Below the pieces are notes generated by a model, which worked only from the letters and a program-made list of their open reading frames with translations, did no database searches and was not told the origin of the DNA. From Prorocentrum cordatum (lineage: Eukaryota; Sar; Dinophyceae; Prorocentrales; Prorocentraceae): 64,000 nucleotides of DNA. Below are positions 44,001 to 51,450 of this stretch, in pieces. Position numbers and translations under genes: made by a program. Numbering within the stretch: the stretch's first letter is position 1; the number at the start of each line of letters is the position of its first letter. The stretch is taken from contig CAUYUJ010020760.1 of the NCBI GenBank assembly GCA_963575745.1, positions 589,231 through 653,230 of the forward strand, in the 5' to 3' direction.

Positions 44001-45163
44001 CGGATGTTCATCAGGTGCCAGAAGGCGGGGTCCTCATCAGGTTCACCCCTGGCGCACAGAGGGGAAGCGGGACTCTCTGTGTTGCTGGTAGTCAGGCCGT
44101 GTGCGTGGGTGCTAAGCACGGCCATAATTAGCAGCCCACATAGCGTGTTGGGCTCCACGGTGATGCACAGGTAGGGCACGAGGAGCCAGATGGCTCGCAG
44201 CGAGGCGCCTGTGGTCTGTGGGGGCCACGGTGGAGCCGTCTGCGGCGCTGGCTCAGCGGCGTGGTTTCCAGCGTGGCACGACCCACCGCTGTCAGTAATG
44301 TCGAAGCTGTCAGGTCGGCACGCTGTGGGGGTGCGACACTCTGGAGGGTACACAGTGCGACGTACGGCGGCAGGCGTCGTGGTCGGTGGTAACTCTCGCA
44401 GGTGGTCGTGCGCGGCGTGCGTTGCCTCATGCGGGGGCGGTGGCAGCCAGGGCACTGCAGCGGGGCTGAAGCCGCCACTGCGTGCCTGGGCCTTGCCAGC
44501 GGCCCTGTCGAGGATATGCTGCACTACGGTGGAGGACAAGCTGAAGACAGGGTGCCATCGAGGATATGCTGTACGACGGTCGACCGCAGGCGTCGTATTG
44601 AGTGATGGTAGCCCTCGTAACTGAACTTGCATGCGGTGCGAGGCGTGGCCGGAGGACGCAGGAGTCAGCTCAGCTGCGGCAAAATCGGCGGTCGACTGCG
44701 ATGCATGTGTCGTAGTTGACGAGGGCGTGCTCGTAGGAGACGTGCTGGTACTCGGCGTAGGCATAGTAGTAGCCGTCGAAGTCCCAGGGGGGCAGCGCGT
44801 GGGGCAGGGCCCCTGGTGCTGCTCAGGCCAGGCGCTCGCGGGGGCGCCCAGCAGCCCGGTGCCGCACGGACCAGCGGCGGCGGTGCTGTTCACGATCGGG
44901 TCCAAAATGGCGCTGTGATCGTATTTGTAGATGCTGTCATCGTAAAGGTAGAAGTACGTCCTACGCTCCGCATGTCGCAGGAAAGCCTCTCCTCCGTGCT
45001 GGGGCGCACCGCCTGAAGACGGGTGTGCTCCAGCCAGCGAGGGGAGGGCCAGGCCGCAGGCGAGGCGCCGCATGATGGCGAGGCCTGGCGGGCGGCGCGA
45101 GCGATGAGCCGAAAGCTGCGTGGCAGCACACGTCCTCATACACCCCTGAATGCTCATGTACAT
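40493..45163 (-). CDS. Retrotransposon ORF2, about 1556 aa, membrane-type N-terminal half
   Basis: The first ATG is at 45163. A later ATG at 45073 gives a signal-peptide-like start (MRRLACGLALPSLAGAHP). Hydrophobic segments suitable for membrane passage follow: IWLLVPYLCITVEPNTLCGL with IMAVLSTHAHG near residues 330-370, CGCLICLFAVTYAILVAMPY near 800, and GGVVCGLLLVGAKLLAQGAV near 890. Between them are Asp/Ser/Pro-rich linkers. Near residues 1200-1300 the segment FWHGTRGDLAARLAFNGGHL with the later YVGVHPSLAAWYAVPP resembles an ADP-ribosyltransferase-type H-G-T and S-x-A-x-Y pattern (weak inference). The frame ends at 40493, overlapping ORF3. A membrane-type ORF is not usual for LINEs. Confidence 0.7.
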   Translation of the reverse strand: MYMSIQGCMRTCAATQLSAHRSRRPPGLAIMRRLACGLALPSLAGAHPSSGGAPQHGGEAFLRHAERRTYFYLYDDSIYKYDHSAILDPIVNSTAAAGPCGTGLLGAPASAWPEQHQGPCPTRCPPGTSTATTMPTPSTSTSPTSTPSSTTTHASQSTADFAAAELTPASSGHASHRMQVQLRGLPSLNTTPAVDRRTAYPRWHPVFSLSSTVVQHILDRAAGKAQARSGGFSPAAVPWLPPPPHEATHAAHDHLRELPPTTTPAAVRRTVYPPECRTPTACRPDSFDITDSGGSCHAGNHAAEPAPQTAPPWPPQTTGASLRAIWLLVPYLCITVEPNTLCGLLIMAVLSTHAHGLTTSNTESPASPLCARGEPDEDPAFWHLMNIRARLIPCAAAWAPGEDHQDVYWAWLEDCVPHVLATLHLPQYDHLFQEDSAEKNDALRHRTAVDMCEDIWHRAGPDRQRTNRNLTRMQGSHEYPTRYLGLLLEYQGARAQLVGPEAFAAPLPPYLSRAHALLPRGLPPPDRDALAYLVDAISHHPPDLQPLVEAELAAAPMEPLNLPPPAGPPAQNAACDQPAADAEPLLLQHAAASDISNISLDSFHVSDDSQNDSIHDTETQDPDGTPPPSDAAQRDRDSDPHTGRSRSRSSAPNNSAQADPSAQLSDAEGATAADEPGHATAPPAPTSPRSGGFSPAAALAGPGRLQTSGGRTPSRTLVRRANSTDSNSSPVDHWQAGLDNDPIEDADPDASGSHEAPHSAAASRRCGCLICLFAVTYAILVAMPYQDQIDGYLPTPSRDPYYRQRRRREAAAPGPSVSTTPRRTIAYDAATALWGLLRWTSAKLRDTVSGGASAVGSGLWGALKWASGKLGAIATGGVVCGLLLVGAKLLAQGAVGHVGARICARVLDSPTAQWCLRCCQPIRSPRDEAPHTLPRTHPDDPESQHVYPLRHPLLQEHYAAAVAAAVADVTTATTAAIVEVTAAVSRASSVTPRSTSPSPRDGPTSGAASGNPPTHEADAAQATDAEASEARERTLDGDGVHGAPDDEADASNARGSSSDMDTQPPRRRARHASPARPQAPSGPGTPHPALWPPTRNLRSTIQRDPAVPVPPTSILTSLYQNGFALGNSGVTTEDIEDALRLHDHPRFTHDPTLQALAPWTDIMQRPPNRLTWVLEDSGGNSGETIFPYLTWDLRAPTTDTPTVFWHGTRGDLAARLAFNGGHLLPGPRREAKGRTATNVDRTYVGVHPSLAAWYAVPPHPPRSLEDDTLAWGPIALWMCEATKPPRGENWHNFVNGEAHGARLIYPRVLGLLIRMDWCAPTEAASRCRALPHTCGMGDCTHALHIAGFDHPDLREAAEARDQGAKIWRRLDTVAAWPPPQALYSPEAARAWATQHYDTEAATRADPNQPRPRASLRKLQLDPQPLIDLVYTATAQAVPERGSLTYERRAPAAPALGPRLAHRTPLSQVPPRDTVQTAHRRHREPTTAVRRPLSARPPPSPEAMLAHGAPPHVRHGRAAATPPLTAATSIRGSTSRRKRSRPPTTSSPSTSAMCGPV
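40795..40819 (-). repeat. Bulged hairpin H9 (GG centre), in the ORF2/ORF3 overlap
   Basis: Inner stem GGCT/AGCC, centre GG, unpaired G at 40812, outer stem GCCCCAG/CTGGGGC. It sits in the overlap where the better-looking frame changes from ORF2 to ORF3. Confidence 0.85.
41913..41933 (-). repeat. Bulged hairpin H10 (changed inner stem)
   Basis: Inner stem GCCT/AGGC, centre GA, unpaired G at 41928, outer stem CCAGG/CCTGG. Read Ala-Pro-Ser-Gly in ORF2. Confidence 0.8.
43037..43061 (-). repeat. Bulged hairpin H11 (changed inner stem)
   Basis: Inner stem GTCT/AGAC, centre GA, unpaired G at 43054, outer stem ACCTGAG/CCCAGGT with one A-C mismatch (U-G on the sense strand). Read Arg-Leu-Gln, the third codon phase. 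Confidence 0.8.
43073..43099 (-). repeat. Bulged hairpin H12
   Basis: Inner stem GGCT/AGCC, centre GA, unpaired G at 43091, outer stem TGCAGCGG/CCACTGCG with one C-A mismatch (G-U on the sense strand). Gly-Gly-Phe-Ser-Pro phase. Only 12 nt separates it from H11. Confidence 0.8.
44447..44489 (-). repeat. Bulged hairpin H13
   Basis: Core 44456-44482 is the same as H12 (including its C-A mismatch). The stem extends outward with a bulge through GGCA/TGCC and toward CCA/TGG. Gly-Gly-Phe-Ser-Pro phase. Confidence 0.8.
44998..45034 (-). repeat. Bulged hairpin H14 (longest outer stem)
   Basis: Inner stem GCCT/AGAC with one C-A mismatch (G-U sense), centre GA, unpaired G at 45021, then thirteen outer pairs from C45010-G45022 to G44998-C45034, two of them G-T on the plus strand. 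Lies near the start of ORF2. Confidence 0.85.
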
Positions 45164-45334
45164 CGCTACAATCACGCCCCCTGCAAGACTACGGGTGTCC
45201 CTACACCAGAGAGCTTGCGCGTGCTGCTGCCAAAACAGACATGAGGTAACAAGAAAGAGATACGACGCGAAGAGGGGAGCGGTGCCTCTGAAGGCGCTTC
45301 CTCGGAGGGCTGAGGCTGGCTCTCTGAGGCACCT

Positions 45335-47908
45335 TCAATACGGGTCCTGGGTGGCCCGACCCTTGTCCTTGCCTTTGTCGGCCCCTGGGGGCCCCGTCCC
45401 TGGGGTGGCCTGGCCTGGCTGGTCGGTCGCACTGCAGGCTGCCGCGGGCTCGGCGGCCGCTGCGGCTTCCTCCTTCTTAACTTCCAGAGTGGCCGCTTGT
45501 GGCAGGTGGATGGTGCCTCCCGTGAGGTGCCCGAGGAGGGTCTGGATGTCGCCGCGCAGTGCAGCGGCGTCGGCGGTTGCCGTCTGTTGCTGGGTGACGA
45601 CGGTGGCAAGCCCCCGTTCCAGCCCTGAAACGTGCTCCGTGAGTGTGGCCTGGGAGGAGAGAACGCCCGCAAGCTGCATCTGCATGTTATCCACCGTGGT
45701 GGCTAGTAGCTCGTGCTGCTGTTCCATGTGCTGGATGCGGGTCGTGGCAGCATCGGGCGGTTTAGAGGCCGATGCGAAGCGCTCGCCGAAGGTGTTGAGT
45801 TCGTGGGAGGCCTCGCTGTATTCATCGCCTGATGAGAGGATCTCGACGTCAACGACGTCACCTGGTACTTCGGCGGCTGTGGCAGCGGCGCCTTCGGTGT
45901 GGCCCCCTCCTTCCGCCGCGGCCGTGCCAAGCCAGGGGTCGTGGCCACCTGGTCCTGGGGCGGCCGTCGGTTCAGCGGCTCCGTCCGTGCCGTGAGGGGG
46001 CGCAGAAGAGCTGCGGCCTGGGGCGCGGGGTGGCCTTGCGGGCGGCGTGGCGTCACGTTTCCCGCTGGAGGAGCGGTGGCGCTTGGCTAAAGGCTCCTCC
46101 TTGGGGGTCAGGAGCGGTGCGACGCCCTTGCCTTTGGGCGTGGCAGTCATGAGGTCGTGGAGGTAGGGGCTCTGGGCCGCTTTGGTGAGGAGTGTGCCGG
46201 TGGCGGGGCTGAAGCCGCCACCACCGGCTGGCGGCGTCGCAGGCTCTGTGGTGGTGGTAGGCGTGACGATGGTAACGTTGTCCCGCTTCGGCGCCACCTC
46301 AGCCAGCGGGGCCTCGGCGATGCTCCACGGGATGGAGCACCCCGCGACCTGCACCGTATAGGTGAGTGGGGGCCGATGGGCGCGCACTAGGGCAAACTGG
46401 GCCGCAGTGGCTGGGTCCCAGGCGGTGTGGTAGACCTCACAGTCCCATTTGACGGACGGGCCCGTGAGAGTCTTGGCGAGCTGGGTCAGCGTGGCGTGGC
46501 GTGACGCAATGCCAGTGATGCGGTAGCGCGTCTTGGCGAGGGTGGCCTCGCAGCCGCGGATGCTGACAGCGGCGGCCTTGGCGACGTCAGACCCCCGCGG
46601 AACACGGATCCCCAGCAGGCCTGACTTGCCGTGCCTGACGACTCCCAGGGCCTTGAGCTCCACCGACTTCTGGAACGCGTCTGCCATCGTGATGGGCTGG
46701 TCCTCAGGGAACCACACGGTCTGATACTTGTCGGCGGTGGGCTCGTCTGCACCTACGTTGCTGAGGTCGTAGGTGGCACCGAGTTGCCCTGATCCCGCCA
46801 GGACCTTGTCGACCGCTTGGAGACTGACGCCGAAGGTGGCAGCCAGGGACCTCTTTCCGACGCCCGATCCAAACCTGCCTAGGCTTTTGCAGGGTTCGAG
46901 GATGGTGACGGCTTTAAAGTTGCCGTGGAAGAGGGCCTTGAAGGTGTCCTGGAGCTGGCCATCGAGCTCCTGGCGGCGAGCGTCTTTCTTGGACTCCTTG
47001 TGCTTTTGGCGCGCCTTGTCCTGTGGAGCGGAGTCGCCTCGAAAAGGGCCCTTGGCGCGTGGACCACCGTTCACGGGGGCACCTCCCGAGAACTGGTCCT
47101 CGAAGGCCTGGTGCATGGAGGGGACTGCGGCAATGGCCTCGGTCTCGTGTATGGTCGCCCGAATCCAGCAGACGTGGTCGGCGGGGTCGATGGTGGCGAC
47201 GGCTACCTTTTCCGTGCAGGCGACCTCCTTGGTGCCCAGCTGGTACACGATCACGGGGACGTGCGTGTGGACCACTTTGGGCGCCTTGGGGTGGCGCTTC
47301 AGGACGGGGACGGCGAGCTCGGTACCGACGTAGTTGTCGTTTTTCGGGCCCATGACAGCAATCGCGAGCTGGCCCGTGGCTCGCTTGCCCTGCCCGAGGT
47401 GGTGTTGCAGCAGCCGTTCGCCACTCTCGAAGTCGTGGAGGCTGATGCTGGGCTTGTACGTCTTGCCGTCGTCAGGCGAGGTGGGTTCGGCAAGAACAGG
47501 GACCTTCCAAAAGGCAGGGTCCAAGGCAATGAATTGGGTGTCCGCAGCCTGAAGACGTGCGGAGCCCGATGGTGGGTGCGATGTGTCACCGCCAGTGCGC
47601 TTAGGCTTGCTGCGCTGGTAGTGGTCGAGCGTGTAGCTGATCTGGTTGGCGGCGCACATGCGGATAAGGGCGCTGCCAAGCTTCTTCGTGTTGGACTTGT
47701 GCATGTCGTACTTTGCCTGGAGCTCGTCCGCGCTCAGTTCGGCTAGCCCGTTATAGGCGGCCGTGGGGCGGTCAGACCCCGCTTGCCTGAACGCTGCGAT
47801 GCAGTCCTGCTTGCGTTGAAGGAGGGACCCTTCAGCAGCAGGGCGCGTGGGACGGGAGCTCGGAGGCTGCTTTGAAGAGCGACGGCGCTCTGGCTTCTTG
47901 GGGGCCAT
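45335..47908 (-). CDS. Retrotransposon ORF1 protein, 857 aa, unknown fold with C-terminal coiled coil
   Basis: The first ATG of the frame is at 47908 (MAPKKPERRRSSK); the four codons above it begin with GTG. The N-terminus is basic. A middle globular region follows (for example QISYTLDHYQRSKPKR, KTYKPSISLHDFESGERLLQ, VGTELAVPVLKRHPKAPKVV), then a second region near residues 370-560 (GRFGSGVGKRSLAATFGVSL, VKWDCEVYHTAWDPATAAQF). The end is rich in Pro/Ala and holds a probable coiled coil near residues 740-800 (HMEQQHELLATTVDNMQMQL). Position and basic start fit an RNA-binding ORF1 protein, but I see no RRM or CCHC knuckle with certainty. Upstream, 48063-48107 is a GA (sense CT) tract that may lie in the 5' leader. 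Confidence 0.75.
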   Translation of the reverse strand: MAPKKPERRRSSKQPPSSRPTRPAAEGSLLQRKQDCIAAFRQAGSDRPTAAYNGLAELSADELQAKYDMHKSNTKKLGSALIRMCAANQISYTLDHYQRSKPKRTGGDTSHPPSGSARLQAADTQFIALDPAFWKVPVLAEPTSPDDGKTYKPSISLHDFESGERLLQHHLGQGKRATGQLAIAVMGPKNDNYVGTELAVPVLKRHPKAPKVVHTHVPVIVYQLGTKEVACTEKVAVATIDPADHVCWIRATIHETEAIAAVPSMHQAFEDQFSGGAPVNGGPRAKGPFRGDSAPQDKARQKHKESKKDARRQELDGQLQDTFKALFHGNFKAVTILEPCKSLGRFGSGVGKRSLAATFGVSLQAVDKVLAGSGQLGATYDLSNVGADEPTADKYQTVWFPEDQPITMADAFQKSVELKALGVVRHGKSGLLGIRVPRGSDVAKAAAVSIRGCEATLAKTRYRITGIASRHATLTQLAKTLTGPSVKWDCEVYHTAWDPATAAQFALVRAHRPPLTYTVQVAGCSIPWSIAEAPLAEVAPKRDNVTIVTPTTTTEPATPPAGGGGFSPATGTLLTKAAQSPYLHDLMTATPKGKGVAPLLTPKEEPLAKRHRSSSGKRDATPPARPPRAPGRSSSAPPHGTDGAAEPTAAPGPGGHDPWLGTAAAEGGGHTEGAAATAAEVPGDVVDVEILSSGDEYSEASHELNTFGERFASASKPPDAATTRIQHMEQQHELLATTVDNMQMQLAGVLSSQATLTEHVSGLERGLATVVTQQQTATADAAALRGDIQTLLGHLTGGTIHLPQAATLEVKKEEAAAAAEPAAACSATDQPGQATPGTGPPGADKGKDKGRATQDPY
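46196..46228 (-). repeat. Bulged hairpin H15
   Basis: Inner stem GGCT/AGCC, centre GA, unpaired G at 46217, outer stem GCCGGTGGCGG/CCACCACCGGC with one C-A mismatch (G-U sense). Gly-Gly-Phe-Ser-Pro phase in ORF1. Confidence 0.85.
47541..47563 (-). repeat. Bulged hairpin H16
   Basis: Inner stem GCCT/AGAC with one C-A mismatch (G-U sense), centre GA, unpaired G at 47557, outer stem TCCGCA/TGCGGA, all Watson-Crick. Arg-Leu-Gln phase in ORF1. Confidence 0.8.
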
Positions 47909-48060
47909 TGCTGCGGGCACTCTGGTGCGGAGAGGTGACGCGAATCAGTGGGGTCCTGCTGGGACCCCTCCGGTCTCGCGAGGCCTGGGAGTCTGACTCC
48001 GAGGCGGGGCGCTTCGCGTCGTGGCTGCGGTCTGAGTGCAGAGCACTCTCGAGCCGAGAC

Positions 48061-48062
<2 letters not shown>

Positions 48063-48107
<45 letters not shown>
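48063..48107. repeat. GA dinucleotide tract upstream of ORF1
   Basis: About 45 nt of GA (CT on the retrotransposon sense strand), 155 nt before the ORF1 ATG. It may be in the element's 5' leader or in flanking DNA. Confidence 0.95.
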
Positions 48108-48111
<4 letters not shown>

Positions 48112-48169
48112 CCCAAGCCGACTGGGGAGGGCGGGGTCCAACCGTTTAGGTCAAACAATTAATTTCGCG

Positions 48170-49200
48170 TTCCTCTCGGCTCGTCCACGGGGGGGCGCTG
48201 CGCGCGGGCGAAATGCGAAATTCGCGTGTCCGGCTGTGGGCGCGCTGCGCGCTACTGGCTGGAGCGGCGCTTGGGCGGGGGTCGCCGCGGGCCCCCCTGC
48301 CGGTCGCGGAGGGGGCCGTGGTTCGGGGGGGCAATAGGCGCGGGCGCTTGGTGATGATGCGCCATGGGAGGGGAAGGGCGCGAGAGAAGGGGCGGCGATG
48401 GGGCTGGGCGGTGAAAGGGGGGTGGGCGGGGGCGGGGGGGGGCGGAAGGAGGTGGCGCGAACTGCGCGTCGGGCGGAGGCGGGCGGACGGGGGGGGCGCG
48501 TCGGGCGGAAGGGGGTGGGAGCGCCGCGCAGCGGCAGAGGGGCACAAGATAATGGCGACGAGGAGGAGGGGCACGGCGAGGAGGGGGGTCGGGCGGGCAC
48601 TAGGAGGGCGAGGGGGCGCGGGGAGGGGGCAGGGCGATGGTGCACTAGGGCGGGGCGGGCGCCTGCTAGAGCTCATCCGGGCGGCGTTCTGCGCGCCCGT
48701 GCAGCGCCGTGGAACAGGAGCGGCGGCCGCAGAGCAAGGCTATCAAGTGCGTCGCGCACGGCGCGCGCCCAGGCCAAACGCTCGAATCCACGACGCCCCT
48801 CTGGGCTGCGTTGACGCCGCCCGCCCTCGCCAGACAGCGCGCGGCGCGCGCGCGGATAGGCTGGATCTGCGTCTCAACGTTTGGCCCATGATCCCTCTAT
48901 AGTAACGGGCCAAAGTGGGGCTCAAGACCGGGGGGCGGCCACCCGGGGGCGCCCCAGATGCGGCCAAGCACGGCGGCGCGGAGGGCCGCGGCGACATGCT
49001 CCGAGAACGCCTCGCGGACGAGGTTAAGTCAGGCAGGGTGGCCAAGCAGTTTTAGGATAATTTGCGCTGCCGTTTCGACGAAACAATTCCATGGCAGCGC
49101 TGGCGGCCCTGGGGGGCGCGAGCGGCCGGCCTCGATTCGCGCGCGCCGGCGCGCGCAAGGTCGCCGCGAACAGTCGGGTCTGACACGGGGCCCGCCAGAG
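48170..49200. other. Very GC-rich stretch, no gene supported
   Basis: G-rich on the plus strand (48400-48660), with overlapping long frames in all phases as expected from lack of stops in GC-rich DNA. No motif seen. Confidence 0.5.
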
Positions 49201-49204
49201 GACG

Positions 49205-49630
49205 CCGAGGCCGGCTGGCAAGAACTACGTCCTGAGCTACTAGAAGGACCGGCATGAAGTCCTCTCCTCGCTCGTCACCGACGCCACGGGCACGCATCGG
49301 CCCATCAAAACTCGCGAGGGCGAGCGGGGCACGCTGGCTAGCGAGTTCGAGGGCGAGATGTACGGCAACGTTGCCGGCGCCTTCGGCATCTCCAGCGCCT
49401 CGGAGAGATGGGCCGCGCGGCTCGTCGCCGCGCTGCGCGCGATCCCCCGCTTGCCTGGCGGCGCCTGGCCCGCAGGGCAGCTCGCCCACGCCGACGACCT
49501 GGGGCGATCGGCTCGGAGCGCCGCGGGAGGCTGGCCGCCCTCTTCAGAGCCCTCATCGGCGGCTTCGGCTTTCCAGGGCAGAAGGCCAAGACGCGGGGCG
49601 GCCTCGAGTGAGAGCGGCGCGGCCAGCTAA
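49205..49630 (+). pseudogene. Coding remnant, unknown family, interrupted by an in-frame TAG
   Basis: One plus frame reads GKNYVLSY, an in-frame TAG at about 49229, then KDRHEVLSSLVTDATGTHRP, IKTREGERGTLASEFEGEMY and GNVAGAFGISSASERWAARL, before becoming Ala/Gly-rich and stopping near 49630. The middle part has natural composition and looks like a real protein segment. No family recognised. A conserved domain search would settle it. Confidence 0.35.
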
Positions 49631-49639
49631 CTGGCGCTC

Positions 49640-50770
49640 GGAGACGATCGAGCGCGGCGCCGACCACATGGGCGAGATGGCTTGGGGCGCCTGGGCGTTG
49701 CGACGACGGCCCTCGCCTGCGAGAGAGCGCCCCTGGGGCCCGCGTGCGCCTGGGCCTTCATCGTCGACGTGTCTGGCAGGCAGAGGGCCCCCTGGCCGCG
49801 GGCGGCGAAGCTCGCGCCGACGTGTCGGCGGGTGACTGGGCAAGGGGCAGAGTTCGCCCGGGCGCGAAGGCCGAGGCGGGGCGCCGCTGGACGAGCAGCT
49901 GGGAGGCACCCTCGAGCAGCGACGCCCGAGGAGCCCGCTGGCACGCGATGGCGGGGGAGATGCGCTGGTTCCATGGGCGCGAGCCAAGGCCGACGACCCG
50001 AACTGGGCGACCGCGGCGCGGGGGGTCCTCGGCGCGACGCCGCCGCGCGAATATTTTCCCGGGGCTGGGGGGGGGGGGGCGCTGGCGGGCGAGTCTCGGG
50101 GCGGCAGGGTCGACCGACAACCTGGGGGGCGCTCGCGCGGTGCCCCGGGCCATGCCGACCAGGCGGCTTCGGGCGGGCCGCGAGCCTTCACAGGATCTGA
50201 GGTCGCGCAATGTGGCGCCTGCCTCGGTTCGGGCCCCCCGCGACGAGAATCGGGGGGCGGGCGACCTCGGCGACGCGAAGGCGTATGATTTTGACGAAGC
50301 CATCAGGATCCCCGCGGCGCCCGCGGGGGCCCGAGGTGCCCCGGGCGGGGTTCGGCGGCGGCCCCCGAGCAGGGCGGGGCTCGGGGCGGCTGCTTGGCGC
50401 GCCTCAGGGATTGCCCTGGGCCCCAGCTCTCAGCGCGCCCCGTCCGCGGCGAGGGCGTCCTTCCTGCCATTGGGCCGCCGCCCTTCCGCCGCGGGCGGGG
50501 TTGGGGGCCCGAGTGGGGGGGGGGGGGGCTCGACCGCGCTGGAACTCGCGGAGGACGGGCAGAGCTTCGAGACCGCTTTTTTGACGCCCGCGCACGCGCG
50601 AGCGGCGATCAGCGACGGCGGCGCCGCGGCGAGGCAAGCGGGGCCGCCCTCCTCGGCCGAGGCGCCTTTCATTTGCCCTGTCCGCTTGCTCGGGGCGGAC
50701 GGCCCTTCCCGCGCGGGGCTGGGCAGCGGGGGGCGCCCGGGCAGACGGAGGGGCCTGCGATGTGTGGATG
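49640..50770. other. GC-rich stretch, no gene supported
   Basis: Several long overlapping frames (for example 49744-51246 plus) pass through the CTC tract and lack motifs. They are treated as GC-driven open frames. Confidence 0.45.
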
Positions 50771-50804
50771 GGCCCCCGACGTTAACAGCTTCAGGGGAGG
50801 GCCC

Positions 50805-51016
50805 CCGCGCCCTCCTCCCCCTCCCCCCTCCTCCTCCTCCTCCCCCTCCCCTCCTCCTCCTCCTCCTCCTCCTCCTCCTCCTCCTCCTCCTCCTCCTCCT
50901 CCTCCTCCTCCCTCCTCCTCCTCCTCCTCCTCGGCCTCCTCCTCCTCCTCCTCCTCCTCCTCCTCCTCCTCCTCCTCTTCCTCCTCCTCCTCCTCCTCCT
51001 CCTCCTTCTCCTCGCC
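50805..51016. repeat. CTC polypyrimidine tract
   Basis: About 210 nt of CTC/TCC with few interruptions. Confidence 0.9.
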
Positions 51017-51074
51017 TTTGGATATCCGGGATCTCGTCTCGCCCCCCTTTCCTGGCGCCCCGCCCCCATGGCGC

Positions 51075-51450
51075 GGGGGGCATCGAGTTCCTGGGGGCCC
51101 TGGGCCAGGGCCTCCGGAACCGCCGCCCAAGGGGGGGGGGCGCCGCCGCCCCTTCCGCCCCGCCCCCGTTTCATTTCCGTCGCGCCGTATTGGGGCCCAT
51201 CGAGGACGCGCCCCTGCGCGCCGACGCGCAAGCGCACCCCCGTTGACCCCCCGACGTCTGCTGCCACTTGGGCCCAGGCGCTCGGGTTTTAGAACAACCC
51301 ACCCACCGCCCTGGAGCATCGAGTTCCTCGGAGTGACAGGAGCCCAGAGCCAGGCGCCCCGGGGCCGCACCACTCCCCTCCTGTCTCCCGCCATCGCACC
51401 GCTACTATGGGCCCATCGAGGGCGCCGCGCGCCGCGCGCGAACGTTGCGT
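51075..51450. repeat. Diverged tandem duplication, period about 240 bp
   Basis: The pair 'gcatcgagttcct' and later 'gggcccatcgaggacgcg' at 51075-51215 recurs at 51315-51425 (gcatcgagttcct, gggcccatcgagggcgcc). Sequence between is only loosely similar. 51450-52380 is otherwise unremarkable GC-rich DNA. Confidence 0.55.

Larger units (their letters stand above)
31650..47908 (-). mobile_element. Very large non-LTR (LINE-type) retrotransposon, about 16.3 kb of coding sequence
   Basis: Three long frames on the minus strand follow one another: ORF1 (47908-45335), ORF2 (45163-40493) and ORF3 (41039-31650). ORF3 carries an apurinic-type endonuclease, reverse transcriptase, a Cys/His knuckle and RNase H in the order typical of LINEs. 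ORF1 and ORF2 are in the same frame with a 159-nt gap that contains stops. ORF2 and ORF3 overlap by 547 nt in different frames. No long terminal repeats, poly-A tail or target duplication were recognised, so the ends are uncertain. The frames are long and undamaged, which points to a young copy. The coding sequence carries 16 dispersed bulged hairpins, listed separately. Confidence 0.9.

Noticed and set aside
44541-44560. ctgaag site in ORF2 (aagctgaagacag)
   Set aside because: Only two inner pairs form; no stem.
31225-48107. GA tracts at 31225-31284 and 48063-48107 as long terminal repeats of the retrotransposon
   Set aside because: Apart from the dinucleotide run the surrounding sequences do not match, and the protein order is that of a non-LTR element.
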